A stretch of DNA of 17,528 nucleotides, from contig CAYRAV010000068.1 of assembly GCA_964422365.1 (NCBI GenBank), forward strand, positions 1 through 17,528, in the 5' to 3' direction. Shown here one piece after another: positions 6,877 to 13,010 of this stretch (its first letter is position 1; every line of letters begins with the position of its first letter). This DNA comes from CAYRAV01 sp964422365 (GTDB lineage Bacteria > Bacillota > Clostridia > Lachnospirales > Lachnospiraceae). A model generated the notes under the pieces. The model saw only the letters and a list, made by a program, of their open reading frames with translations, was not told the origin of the DNA and ran no database searches. The position numbers were made by a program, and so were the translations under genes.

Positions 6877-6905
6877 TTGCATAATATTTTAAATAGTGGT
6901 AAAAT
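6877..6905 (+). promoter_or_regulatory. Promoter upstream of the tRNA-Thr pair
   Basis: TTGCAT (6877-6882), a 17-bp spacer and TAAAAT (6900-6905) put the start at about 6912, 18 bp before the tRNA-like sequence. This is the usual arrangement for a tRNA operon. A second possible -35 (TTGACA near 6818) with a TATAAG about 16 bp on lies further upstream. Confidence 0.6.
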
Positions 6906-6929
6906 AGAAAAATAGGTTGTATAAATTGT

Positions 6930-6992
6930 GCTTTAATAGTTCATCTGATAGAGCACTTCACTCGTAATGAAGTAATGATAAGTCGTGCAAGC
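6930..6992 (+). pseudogene. tRNA-Thr(CGU) pseudogene with deleted T-arm
   Basis: From 6930 the sequence follows a tRNA closely for 43 positions. The D-stem GTTC/GAGC (6939-6942 and 6951-6954) encloses an 8-nt loop. The anticodon stem CTTCA/TGAAG (6956-6960 and 6968-6972) encloses CTCGTAA, giving anticodon CGT (threonine). GCTT (6930-6933) can pair with AAGC (6989-6992) as a partial acceptor stem. Only about 20 nt separate the anticodon arm from that 3' strand where 29 are needed, and no TTC-type T-loop with a paired stem exists. It lies 87 bp before an intact tRNA with the same anticodon, so the cell can do without it. Confidence 0.65.
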
Positions 6993-7078
6993 ATTGATTT
7001 TATTAGTTTTTTTGCACATTTAAAATAATTTTACACATTTTAGAATTATAAAGAATATGACGTTTTTTATATTAATAT

Positions 7079-7151
7079 GCTTCTGTGGCTCAGTTGGTAG
7101 AGCAACTGATTCGTAATCAGTAGGCCGAGGGTTCAAGTCCCTTCAGAAGCT
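7079..7151 (+). tRNA. tRNA-Thr (anticodon CGU)
   Basis: A full cloverleaf is visible. The acceptor stem GCTTCTG/CAGAAGC (7079-7085 and 7144-7150) is perfect, with discriminator T7151. The D-stem is GCTC/GAGC. The anticodon stem ACTGA/TCAGT encloses TTCGTAA, giving anticodon CGT for ACG codons. The T-arm is GAGGG-TTCAAGT-CCCTT. CCA is not encoded. It is probably transcribed from the promoter at 6877-6905, through the pseudogene copy. Confidence 0.95.
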
Positions 7152-7209
7152 TTAAAAATTATCAACAAAGAAAATGGAATTCTATTAATTTAGATTTTCT
7201 TTTCCCTTG

Positions 7210-7488
7210 TCATTGGTTTCGGTTTATACACATTTCTCTTTTGTTCGCCATAATCAAATCTTTTAACTCTAAAATAAATAAAGAAAACACATCGGGATAT
7301 AGAACTAATTCCACACAGAAATTTTCAGAAAAATCTATTTTTACAAAATCCACTATTGATTCTTTCAATAGAAAATTTATATAATTTTCTGTACTTGGTA
7401 AAATTTGTGATGTTCTTGATTGTGAAGATTCTGATATTTTATTCCATGAAAAAAAGCGATCCTCATAAATAGTATCGCTTTTTATTCT
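7210..7488 (-). pseudogene. Open but start-less frame, possible gene remnant
   Basis: The minus-strand frame from 7488 to the stop at 7210 is open for 92 codons and reads plausibly (FLLKESIVDFVKIDFSENF, then LFILELKDLIMANK). It has no ATG except 11 codons from its end and no ribosome binding site. Its 5' part overlaps a strong terminator hairpin (7451-7483), so it is not a working gene. I do not recognise a family. Nothing else is visible between the tRNA and 7451 apart from A/T-rich inverted pairs. Confidence 0.25.
7449..7483 (-). terminator. Strong terminator of the TerD-vWA transcript
   Basis: AAAAAGCGAT and ATCGCTTTTT form a perfect 10-bp stem (7451-7460 and 7474-7483) with a 13-nt loop. 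Read leftward it runs into TTTTTTT (7449-7455), a classic rho-independent terminator 34 bp after the stop codon of the broken gene at 7517. It could also stop rightward transcripts. Confidence 0.75.
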
Positions 7489-7516
7489 TTAAGACAGTCT
7501 TTATTATTGTATTCAT

Positions 7517-7895
7517 TTATTTTTCATCCTTCTTACGTTCAAATTCTGCTAATCTCATATCATCCCATCCTTTCTTGACTAAATTATAACATGGCTTAAT
7601 TGACAAGAGAAGCATTATTTTTCTATCAATCAGTTCTTTCATTGATGAAAAATATTGCATCAACTTTTTTCTTTCCTCGCTCACTCTATTCTTTACTAAT
7701 TCTTCCCTTTCCTCCTCATTCGCAAATCTATTCGAATTTTTTTTCAATGCAACTTTTACATCATTGTATTTTCCCAATTATTATATTTCCTTTATACAAA
7801 TATTCATATAAATCGTCTTTAAAATAAACCGCATAATTAGTGTTTAGATATGTGTCAATTTCACATATAAATTCTTCCTATTCTTTTCTTGTCAT
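7517..7895 (-). pseudogene. Broken ~125-aa gene downstream of TerD-vWA (amber codon plus frameshift)
   Basis: Starting at the ATG at 7895, the frame reads MTRKE, hits TAG (7878-7880), then continues EEFICEIDTYLNTNYAVYF, KDDLYEYLYKG, NIIIGK. At the A-run in GGGAAAATAC (7769-7775) the frame breaks. Removing one A joins it to YNDVKVALKKNSNRFA and on to the end FERKKDEK at 7517. The downstream part (86 aa, charged and helical) has an in-frame TTG at 7777 with AAAGGA about 10 nt upstream, so it might still be translated alone. The ATG lies 35 bp after the TerD-vWA stop and a terminator follows the end, so it was the second gene of that operon. I do not recognise the family. Confidence 0.6.
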
Positions 7896-7929
7896 TTCAT
7901 CATAATTTGTTAGGATAATATTATATCAA

Positions 7930-9294
7930 CTATTGTAATCCTTTTAACCATCTGGAAAACTGTTTCAGAACATTTGTATATAATTCATTATCATCTGCTT
8001 TATCCAAATCTTCCATTTTCGAAAAACCTGTATTATCTCTTTTTCTTCCAGGTATATCATCAAGCATTTCTAAATATGAGAATTTTTGGTTTCCAATTCC
8101 TATAAACTGGATAAAGACATTCATATCAGATGATTTCTTAATAATTTCATTCGCTGCATTCCTGTCAGTGTTTTCTCCATCAGTGATAAAAAGAATAAAT
8201 GTTGCATCCCCATTATCTACAATAGGTTCTATAGTTACAGTTTTTCTGCCAAATCCTAAAAAACTGCCTCGTTTGCATGAATCGCCTTCAATAATCGCTC
8301 TTAATACAGGAGCATATCTTGTTCCGCCCATTATATAATGGGAAGTGTTGATGACATTTCTCACATAGTTTTCATAATTTGAAAGATTTAAATCTGCCAT
8401 TTTTCTATAAGTATCTTGGAACAAATATACATCAATAGAACCATTATCATCAAAAGTCAGACCTAAAGGAACAAGCCTGCTGATTGTATGCTGAACCGTT
8501 CCATTTGAGTACAGCCTGCTCATAGATCCACTGTAATCGAGGACAACCACCACTTTTGCATTTGTAGATCCGAGATCAACACCACTTTCTTTACTTAAAC
8601 TGACAATACATTTACTAAGATTAACAACATGTTTTTCAAGATTAACTTTATCTTTGGATAAACTAACCTTTGCCATTGCCTTTTGTGTTAACTCCTCTTC
8701 ACTTTTTCCGTACTTAGCAACAGAAGCAAGCTGACTACTCTGATTCGAAGAGATGTTTTTGTTCTTTGGAGTATCCGCAAAAACTTCTGTGCCGCCAAAT
8801 GTTGCCAAGAGAGCAGATAATCCACCATTAAACCCCCTAGCAATAGAAACAATACGCCATTCGTCTTTTCGATAAATTTCAACAGAAATAATAGCTTTTT
8901 CTTCCTCGAAATCAGTCCCCAATAATACCATAGAAATTTGGATATTATTGTTTTGAGACAAATAAAAACTATGTTTTGAAATTTCTCCCATTGTACCATT
9001 TCCATCAATACTCGCAGTAAATACAAGTCTATCTATATTTGATGGCAGCTTTGATAAATTAATATAAAATTTAGCGGTGTTATTTCCCGAAACAAAATGA
9101 ATCTCATTATTAGGTGATGATATCTGATTATAGAATATCATATACCTGTCATCTGAAAGCATACCCGATTTATCTATGCCGAAACAGCAAAAATCATATA
9201 TAGACGAACCATTTATACTCATTTCAATACAAATTTCAGAATCTACATCCACATATTTACTTATCTTATCCCTCATACCACGCAAAAAATTCAT
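7930..9294 (-). CDS. TerD-domain / von Willebrand factor A fusion protein (TerF-like)
   Basis: The 454-aa protein has a TerD-like N-terminal domain: YDFCCFGIDKSGMLSDDRYMIFYNQISSPNN (32-63), NLSKLPSNIDRLVFTASID (79-97) and VEIYRKDEWRIVSIARGFNGGL (138-159). In tellurite-resistance proteins this is a calcium-binding fold. A linker with short repeats follows (VSLSKDKVNLEKHVVNLSKCIVSL in two halves, 210-233). The C-terminal vWA domain has a complete MIDAS metal site: D253-x-S255-x-S257 in DYSGSM, T325 in GGTRYAP and D372 in ITDGEN. It is predicted to be cytoplasmic, with no signal peptide. Homologues belong to ter stress clusters (tellurite, phage, colicin). No other ter gene survives here, and decayed frames lie on both sides. 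The ATG at 9294 has AAAGGA 10 nt upstream. Confidence 0.85.
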   Translation of the reverse strand: MNFLRGMRDKISKYVDVDSEICIEMSINGSSIYDFCCFGIDKSGMLSDDRYMIFYNQISSPNNEIHFVSGNNTAKFYINLSKLPSNIDRLVFTASIDGNGTMGEISKHSFYLSQNNNIQISMVLLGTDFEEEKAIISVEIYRKDEWRIVSIARGFNGGLSALLATFGGTEVFADTPKNKNISSNQSSQLASVAKYGKSEEELTQKAMAKVSLSKDKVNLEKHVVNLSKCIVSLSKESGVDLGSTNAKVVVVLDYSGSMSRLYSNGTVQHTISRLVPLGLTFDDNGSIDVYLFQDTYRKMADLNLSNYENYVRNVINTSHYIMGGTRYAPVLRAIIEGDSCKRGSFLGFGRKTVTIEPIVDNGDATFILFITDGENTDRNAANEIIKKSSDMNVFIQFIGIGNQKFSYLEMLDDIPGRKRDNTGFSKMEDLDKADDNELYTNVLKQFSRWLKGLQ

Positions 9295-9482
9295 TTATAA
9301 ACATTCCTTTCGCTTTCAATTGCTCTTCTGCATTAATTATCACATCATATTTCATCTGTAAGAAAATCCATTAACTTATAATTATGGCACAGAATAATTG
9401 CATTTTCTGAAATTAGACTAAAAAAGTTATAATCTTCTTTCTTTCTAAAACTTTTATCTTTAAATTCTATTGCTCGTAACAT
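9266..9482 (-). pseudogene. Coding remnant just upstream of TerD-vWA
   Basis: A minus-strand frame from the ATG at 9482 encodes 45 residues, MLRAIEFKDKSFRKKED then YNFFSLISENAIILCHNYK and LMDFLTDEI, ending at 9345. A second frame picks up at 9355 (MKYDVIINAEEQLKAKG, then MFINEFFAWYEG) and ends at 9266, inside the start of the TerD-vWA gene. Both have protein-like composition and together look like one short gene broken by a frameshift near 9350. I do not recognise the family. The start has no strong ribosome binding site. Confidence 0.4.
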
Positions 9483-9499
9483 ACCAAATCATTCTTTCT

Positions 9500-9746
9500 T
9501 ATCATCTCATTGCACATATGATATGAAGTACGATCCTGGTTTGAATAACGAAATGTAGGAAACGATCACATAGTAATACAAGAAACATCTGGAACATTAA
9601 ATATTTCAAAATTTGGAGATTGGAAAATAAATAAAACACACAAATAGAATACCTGTTAAGCTATATAGCAAAAGACTATATGGTTTCGATTTACAAGACA
9701 AAGTAAATTTATAAGCAGCAATAAATGATATTACGGTGCTTGGTAT
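9500..9746 (-). pseudogene. Truncated, diverged copy of the 3' end of the DUF6512 gene
   Basis: This stretch aligns without rearrangement to 13153-13405, which is the last ~75 codons and 3' flank of the DUF6512 gene. Identity is clearly above 80% by eye, with a few short indels. The frame starts like the parent (ISFIAAYKFTLSCK, KPYS, LLLYSL, ILFVCF). It then breaks where a few bases are missing near 9643-9650. The parent stop codon is also changed. No 5' part is present. It points the same way as its parent, so duplication or recombination followed by decay is likely. Confidence 0.8.
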
Positions 9747-9769
9747 ATCTCTATTTATTTTCTTAATAA

Positions 9770-10303
9770 CTACTCTATCTTTATAGAAAATTCATTATAG
9801 ATTCCAACTGGCACATCTTCTCCGAAAGAATATTCCTCCATAGTATCATGCTCAAAGTTATAAATGGTAACTATTTGTTTATCTGGATCTACTACCCAAT
9901 ACTCCCTAACTCCTGCTGTATGATATTTGAATAATTTTTTATAATAATCCATAGAACGACTGGAAGGTGATACTATTTCAATAATCCAATCAGGTGCACC
10001 ATTACATCCCTTATCTGTAATCTTTTTGAAATCACAAATTACAGAAATATCAGGTTCTACATAATTTTTATCATTTTCATTAAGAAATACTGCAAACGGA
10101 GCCAGAAGCACCCTACATTCACCATTATTTCGTTTAATATAATCTTTGATCTGATAATGTAAATCTGAAACAAGCATTTGGTGTTTTGTATTTGGTGGAG
10201 CCATATAATAAATTTTTCCATCAATCAATTCAGCCCGTTCTCCATCTGGCAGCGAATAAATGTCTTCAACTGTATACATATCTTCTTTTCTCAACACATC
10301 CAT
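9770..10303 (-). CDS. Uma2-family (DUF820) PD-(D/E)XK nuclease-like protein
   Basis: The product of about 177 aa has the ordered motifs of Uma2/DUF820: YTVEDIYSLPDGERAELIDGKIYYM (10-34, conserved E25), HQMLVSDLHYQIKDYI (41-56), YVEPDISVICD (81-91), then PDWIIEIVSPSS (104-115), KKLFKYHTAGVREYWVVDP (122-140) and a closing IYNFE. E25, the EPD triad, E109 and the following lysines are the residues expected of a restriction-endonuclease-like active site. The family is abundant in cyanobacteria and scattered in Firmicutes; cellular targets are not known. The frame is open from a GTG at 10312. I choose the ATG at 10303, with GGGTG 6 nt upstream. A promoter at 10329-10357 drives it alone. Confidence 0.85.
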   Translation of the reverse strand: MDVLRKEDMYTVEDIYSLPDGERAELIDGKIYYMAPPNTKHQMLVSDLHYQIKDYIKRNNGECRVLLAPFAVFLNENDKNYVEPDISVICDFKKITDKGCNGAPDWIIEIVSPSSRSMDYYKKLFKYHTAGVREYWVVDPDKQIVTIYNFEHDTMEEYSFGEDVPVGIYNEFSIKIE

Positions 10304-10328
10304 AGCTTTCACCCACTTTCTAATTTAG

Positions 10329-10357
10329 ATTATAGTCTATTGCAAAGCAATTTACAA
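10329..10357 (-). promoter_or_regulatory. Promoter of the Uma2-family gene
   Basis: On the minus strand, TTGTAA (10352-10357), a 17-bp spacer and TATAAT (10329-10334) give a start near 10322, about 20 bp before the ATG. The spacer holds a small inverted repeat, ATTGC-TTT-GCAAT. Confidence 0.65.
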
Positions 10358-10394
10358 CGCCAGCTTTCGTTTAAAAATTTAATTTCATTGATAT

Positions 10395-10856
10395 TTATCT
10401 CACCTTCACAAAATAATTCTTCTGAATCTGTAACGTTTGCTGACTTACCAAGCAACTATTTAAGTATCGTTCCTGCTCAAATATCCTCTGTACCTGTGCT
10501 TTTTTCATCGCTTTTTTAGCCCGTTCCTCCATCTTTTCATGGCATCTTTCCCACCATAATTTTTCATTTCTTACATTGCTGGAACTGCTGTCTAGACTGG
10601 ATGTACCTACGCTCTGCCTGATATGTTCTTCAATAGATGCACCAAATTTCTCCATATAAACACTTCCCGATGCACCTGGCCATCCGAAGAACGTATTACG
10701 CACAGACCTGTTTTCTGCTGTATATCCCAATACCCGCACCTCATAATCCGAATCATTTTTCATCTGCTCCCATCCTGCATCTGAAATGGAACTAATTTTC
10801 TTGTTTTCCAAATCCTCCATTGTTATCAATATTTTTAATGGCAGTTCTCCTGTCAT
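10395..10856 (-). CDS. Hypothetical protein, probably N-terminally truncated paralogue
   Basis: The product is 153 aa with no clear catalytic motif. It has ISDAGWEQMKNDSDYEVRVLGY (23-44), FFGWPGASGSVYMEKFGASIEEH (56-78), a serine-rich stretch, then a basic, tryptophan- and glutamate-rich helical tail (LWWERCHEKMEERAKK). This is the kind of C-terminal region I associate with uncharacterised multi-copy Lachnospiraceae proteins; that is recollection, not a search result. Its first 17 codons are a copy of the untranslated leader of the next gene upstream (11637-11691). The true start may therefore be lost and translation from 10856 is doubtful, since no ribosome binding site precedes it. It starts 16 bp after the stop of the gene at 10873. 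Confidence 0.5.
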   Translation of the reverse strand: MTGELPLKILITMEDLENKKISSISDAGWEQMKNDSDYEVRVLGYTAENRSVRNTFFGWPGASGSVYMEKFGASIEEHIRQSVGTSSLDSSSSNVRNEKLWWERCHEKMEERAKKAMKKAQVQRIFEQERYLNSCLVSQQTLQIQKNYFVKVR

Positions 10857-10859
10857 TCA
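10804..10859. repeat. Leader repeat, copy 1
   Basis: About 55 bp nearly identical to 11637-11691: GCCATTAAAAATATTGATA, then CAATGGAGGATTTG, with about 7-8 mismatches overall. Here it runs into the coding frame of the 10395 gene rather than ending at an ATG. The copy at 11637-11691 holds the ribosome binding site of the 10873 gene. Confidence 0.75.
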
Positions 10860-10872
10860 GAAGCACTTCAAT

Positions 10873-11637
10873 CTACGAAAATAATTTTTGAGTATTCACT
10901 ACAAAATTTGTATTCTCATTTAAAATATCTGAAAGTATGCCTATTGCTGATTCTTTTTTGCAGCCCCTACTTTTGAAAGTTGTCAAAAATTTTTCTTTAG
11001 CCTGCTCCATTATAGATACTGCGGTATCCCGATATTGCGTATCAAAATGCCCAACCTCATTTTGTCCTTTTCCTTCATTTTGAAAACCACTTCTATTGAA
11101 ATACCATGAACTATCTGGATTTTTAAACATCTTATTTGTTTGCTGACAAGTAATATATCCTGCCAAATTTGCCAGCCGTATCCTAAATGCCGCATCCAAT
11201 CCAGCCAAATCTTCCTCAAGTGTCAGTGACCTTTTTCCTGTAAGTTCATAAGAAACTTCACGGTCTCCCTTTTCGTGTTCTTTTACGATTTCATTATAAC
11301 GAGTTTCATATGTGTCCATGATAGACTTCATTACATCTTCAACATTATAATTTCCGTCTTTTAATGTCAGACTGCTAACATCCCTCATTGCTGTGTAGTG
11401 TTCCCAAGCAACTTCGTTTGTTTGTATCGTCAGTTCCCTAACATTTATATCATCTGACTCTGGTTCAAATTTACTCACCATTTCCCGCAGCGCATTTCTT
11501 CCTTCATTAGAAATGGAAAGATTTCCTGGCTGTTTTGCTGTTTTTTGGATTGTTTCCCTAACAGTTGTTTTTCTCTGCATATAATTTGTAGCCATTTTCA
11601 AATAATCATAATTCTGTCCTATTCCGCTAACACTCAT
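10873..11637 (-). CDS. Hypothetical protein (254 aa), uncharacterised Lachnospiraceae-type family
   Basis: The protein begins MSVSGIGQNYDYLKMATNYM and has a polar, largely helical body: NLSISNEGRNALREMVSKF (40-58), YNVEDVMKSIMDTYETRYNEIV and LTLEEDLAGLDAAFRIRLANLAGY. There is no signal peptide and no membrane segment. The frame is open to 11661, but the ATG at 11637 has a perfect GGAGGA 7 nt upstream, so that start is chosen. Local G+C is higher than around it (29 of 60 bases at 11161-11220), suggesting separate ancestry. I do not recognise a function. The first residues and the leader repeat suggest it belongs to one gene family with the 10395 gene. Confidence 0.65.
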   Translation of the reverse strand: MSVSGIGQNYDYLKMATNYMQRKTTVRETIQKTAKQPGNLSISNEGRNALREMVSKFEPESDDINVRELTIQTNEVAWEHYTAMRDVSSLTLKDGNYNVEDVMKSIMDTYETRYNEIVKEHEKGDREVSYELTGKRSLTLEEDLAGLDAAFRIRLANLAGYITCQQTNKMFKNPDSSWYFNRSGFQNEGKGQNEVGHFDTQYRDTAVSIMEQAKEKFLTTFKSRGCKKESAIGILSDILNENTNFVVNTQKLFS

Positions 11638-11691
11638 TTTCAAATCCTCCATTGATATCAATATTTTTAATGGCTGCTCCTCTGTCAGTCA
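11637..11691. repeat. Leader repeat, copy 2 (contains the ribosome binding site of the 10873 gene)
   Basis: Partner of the copy at 10804-10859. On the minus strand it reads ...GCCATTAAAAATATTGATA-T-CAATGGAGGATTTGAAAATG, placing GGAGGA correctly ahead of the start codon. The duplication probably arose when paralogous genes recombined in tandem. Confidence 0.75.
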
Positions 11692-11796
11692 AAGCCGCCC
11701 TGCTCTCTTATTAATAATTCTAAATAGTCCCCAGCTCCTTTTTAAAAGTCACTGCGGAATAAGCTGTAGACACTATTTGCAACATTGCAAACAAGT

Positions 11797-11967
11797 TTAT
11801 ATCTGCAAATCTATTGAACTACCCGAAACAGATGACCTTTTCACAAGTATATTGTCACTTTTCACAAGTGCACTTTCTACACTTTCTCTTATAATGCCAT
11901 CCCGTTTATCCTTTTTTGTGCCAAAAACCGACTTTACTGTGTCAGCCCCCTTAGATTGCAATCCGTC
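11797..11967 (-). pseudogene. Coding remnant, unrecognised
   Basis: The minus-strand frame reads VLDGLQSKGADTVKSVFG, TKKDKRDGIIRESVESALV, KSDNILVKRSSVSGSSID, LQI and stops at 11797. It has no start of its own, because a stop codon lies directly before it. Its 5' end overlaps the end of the 11951 frame by one frame step. Composition is protein-like, and the helical pattern and ending recall C-termini of unknown Clostridia proteins. The most economical reading is that this and the 11951 frame were parts of one or two longer genes broken by indels. Confidence 0.4.
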
Positions 11968-12184
11968 CAGAACCTAAACTGTTGTAATTTCTTTGCAGGT
12001 CACTACGCATCTGTGATAGATTTGTCCCTTCAGGTTTCCAGTCATTTAAAGCATCCGCACTTGTATTCCTGTCAAAATACTTCCAAAAAGGGAAGTCATT
12101 TCTCTGCCAGTTGCTAGAAGAAATATCGGCATTTCCCACATGGATTATGACATCATACCCTAAAAAAGTATCTTCAAAATTCAT
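11951..12184 (-). CDS. Small hypothetical protein or gene fragment (77 aa)
   Basis: The product starts MNFEDTFLGYDVIIHVGN and has a tryptophan-rich centre (SSSNWQRNDFPFWKYFDRN, then TSADALNDWKPEG), ending LGSGRIAI. It has no signal peptide, membrane segment or motif I can assign. The ATG at 12184 overlaps the stop of the two-component remnant upstream (TGA at 12181-12183), and the GTG at 12193 is an alternative; neither has a good ribosome binding site. The abrupt end, followed by another open frame one step out of phase, suggests a fragment of a longer protein. Expression is doubtful. Confidence 0.4.
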   Translation of the reverse strand: MNFEDTFLGYDVIIHVGNADISSSNWQRNDFPFWKYFDRNTSADALNDWKPEGTNLSQMRSDLQRNYNSLGSGRIAI

Positions 12185-12396
12185 TGCACCCACTTTTCTG
12201 GTACTGTATGCCCTTCTGCAAGCCCCATCCCATGATTTTCCTTATCTGCTTTATCTGTTACGGAAAATTCCGCCTGCGGCTTTTTCATCAGTTTTCCATC
12301 AAAACTGTTGCACTCAGACTATTCCACCTGCTTTCCAATCAGACTGCCTATCTGCTCCCTTATCACTTTCTCGTCATCTACTACTGCGATGTTCAA
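12181..12396 (-). pseudogene. Fused remnant of a LytTR-type response regulator and a GHKL histidine kinase
   Basis: A perfect ribosome binding site (GAGGTGAT) precedes a TTG at 12396 that opens LNIAVVDDEKVIREQIGSLIG, the first strand and helix of a receiver domain with its acidic pair DD, as in AgrA/LytTR regulators. After 25 codons a TAG (12319-12321) ends it. The same frame then continues NSFDGKLMKKPQAEF, SVTDKADKENHGMGL. This resembles the F- and G2-box region (FDG...HG.GL) of GHKL/AgrC-type histidine kinases. So the start of a regulator gene is joined to the end of a kinase gene, with everything between deleted. It cannot make a working two-component system. Confidence 0.6.
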
Positions 12397-12656
12397 AATC
12401 TATCACCTCATATTCTATAAAGGCATTTACAGATGTACCAGATCATGAACAAATTTCCATCTGGTCATTTCATCTCTGTTACACTTTTTATATCGACAAA
12501 AAAATCTGTTTTTCAGGCATATGGAACGAATCGCCTGCTTTTTGGGAACGAAAGGCAAAAACTTTTTCAGAAAAATATCTTAAAAGCTCTAAAGTTTTTC
12601 ACTTTTTATCCGATATCATTTTTTTCTACAAACTATTGTTTCATAATGCTCTTCGC
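12397..12656. other. Stretch without a convincing gene
   Basis: A minus-strand frame near 12440-12510 reads CRYKKCNRDEMTRWKF then VHDLVHL and stops. It may be another decayed gene end. AAAAACTTT/AAAGTTTTT (arms near 12555-12563 and 12591-12599) form a long-loop inverted pair. I see no promoter that I would assign to the remnant downstream. Confidence 0.3.
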
Positions 12657-12959
12657 TCACATAACATTTTTATAGTTTTCTATATCAATTCCATATTCTA
12701 TTACAGTTTCTAAAATTGACTTATCTAATCTACATTTTAGCATATCACATTCATCAACCATATATATACGACTAGACAAATCCAATTTTTCAGCTTCATG
12801 TTCACATATTTTGCCATTTACCTTAATCACAATATTTCCCAAAAATTCAATGGAATATATCATGGTTATTCTTGGGATTCTCCTGGCACTAATTACATAA
12901 ACTATCCAGAATATCTCAAAGATTATCTTCCTTAGAGACCAATCGTTCAAAAATACCAC
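12657..12959 (-). CDS. Hypothetical protein (up to 100 aa), start uncertain
   Basis: The frame is open from a GTG at 12959. An ATG at 12863 would give 68 aa: MIYSIEFLGNIVIKVNGK, ICEHEAEKLDLSSRIYMVD, then ECDMLKCRLDKSILETV and IEYGIDIENYKNVM. The longer form adds a hydrophobic stretch (KIIFEIFWIVYVI) that could be a membrane segment. Neither start has a well-placed ribosome binding site; AGGAG lies 16 nt before the ATG. I do not recognise a family. The short soluble part is protein-like, and the gene may be a remnant in the same decaying region. Confidence 0.4.
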   Translation of the reverse strand: MVFLNDWSLRKIIFEIFWIVYVISARRIPRITMIYSIEFLGNIVIKVNGKICEHEAEKLDLSSRIYMVDECDMLKCRLDKSILETVIEYGIDIENYKNVM

Positions 12960-12967
12960 AAATAATA

Positions 12968-13010
12968 ATTGCCATCAAAGAAAATATACTCCTTTGGTGG
13001 CAATTTTAAA
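12968..13010. terminator. Strong bidirectional terminator-like hairpin
   Basis: ATTGCCATCAAAG (12968-12980) and CTTTGGTGGCAAT (12992-13004) pair over 13 bp with one G-U wobble and an 11-nt loop. TTT follows on the plus strand and ATTATTATTT on the minus strand. It lies between the DUF6512 gene and the 12657 gene, and probably ends the leftward DUF6512 transcript about 170 bp past its stop codon. No gene is visible in 13010-13176. Confidence 0.65.

Noticed and set aside
7210..7488. Assignment of this frame to the C-terminal domain of a DUF3427 helicase.
   Set aside because: The resemblance (DRFFSW) comes from codons inside the terminator hairpin and does not continue downstream.
10856..10864. 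TTCAGAAGC, the same as the 3' end of tRNA-Thr (7142-7150), considered as an attachment site.
   Set aside because: Only 9 bp match, with no integrase gene and no further identity on either side; chance is likely.
12111..12713. Rightward 200-codon open frame.
   Set aside because: It is antisense to the two-component remnant and its neighbours, has cysteine/phenylalanine-rich composition typical of shadow frames, and has no ribosome binding site.
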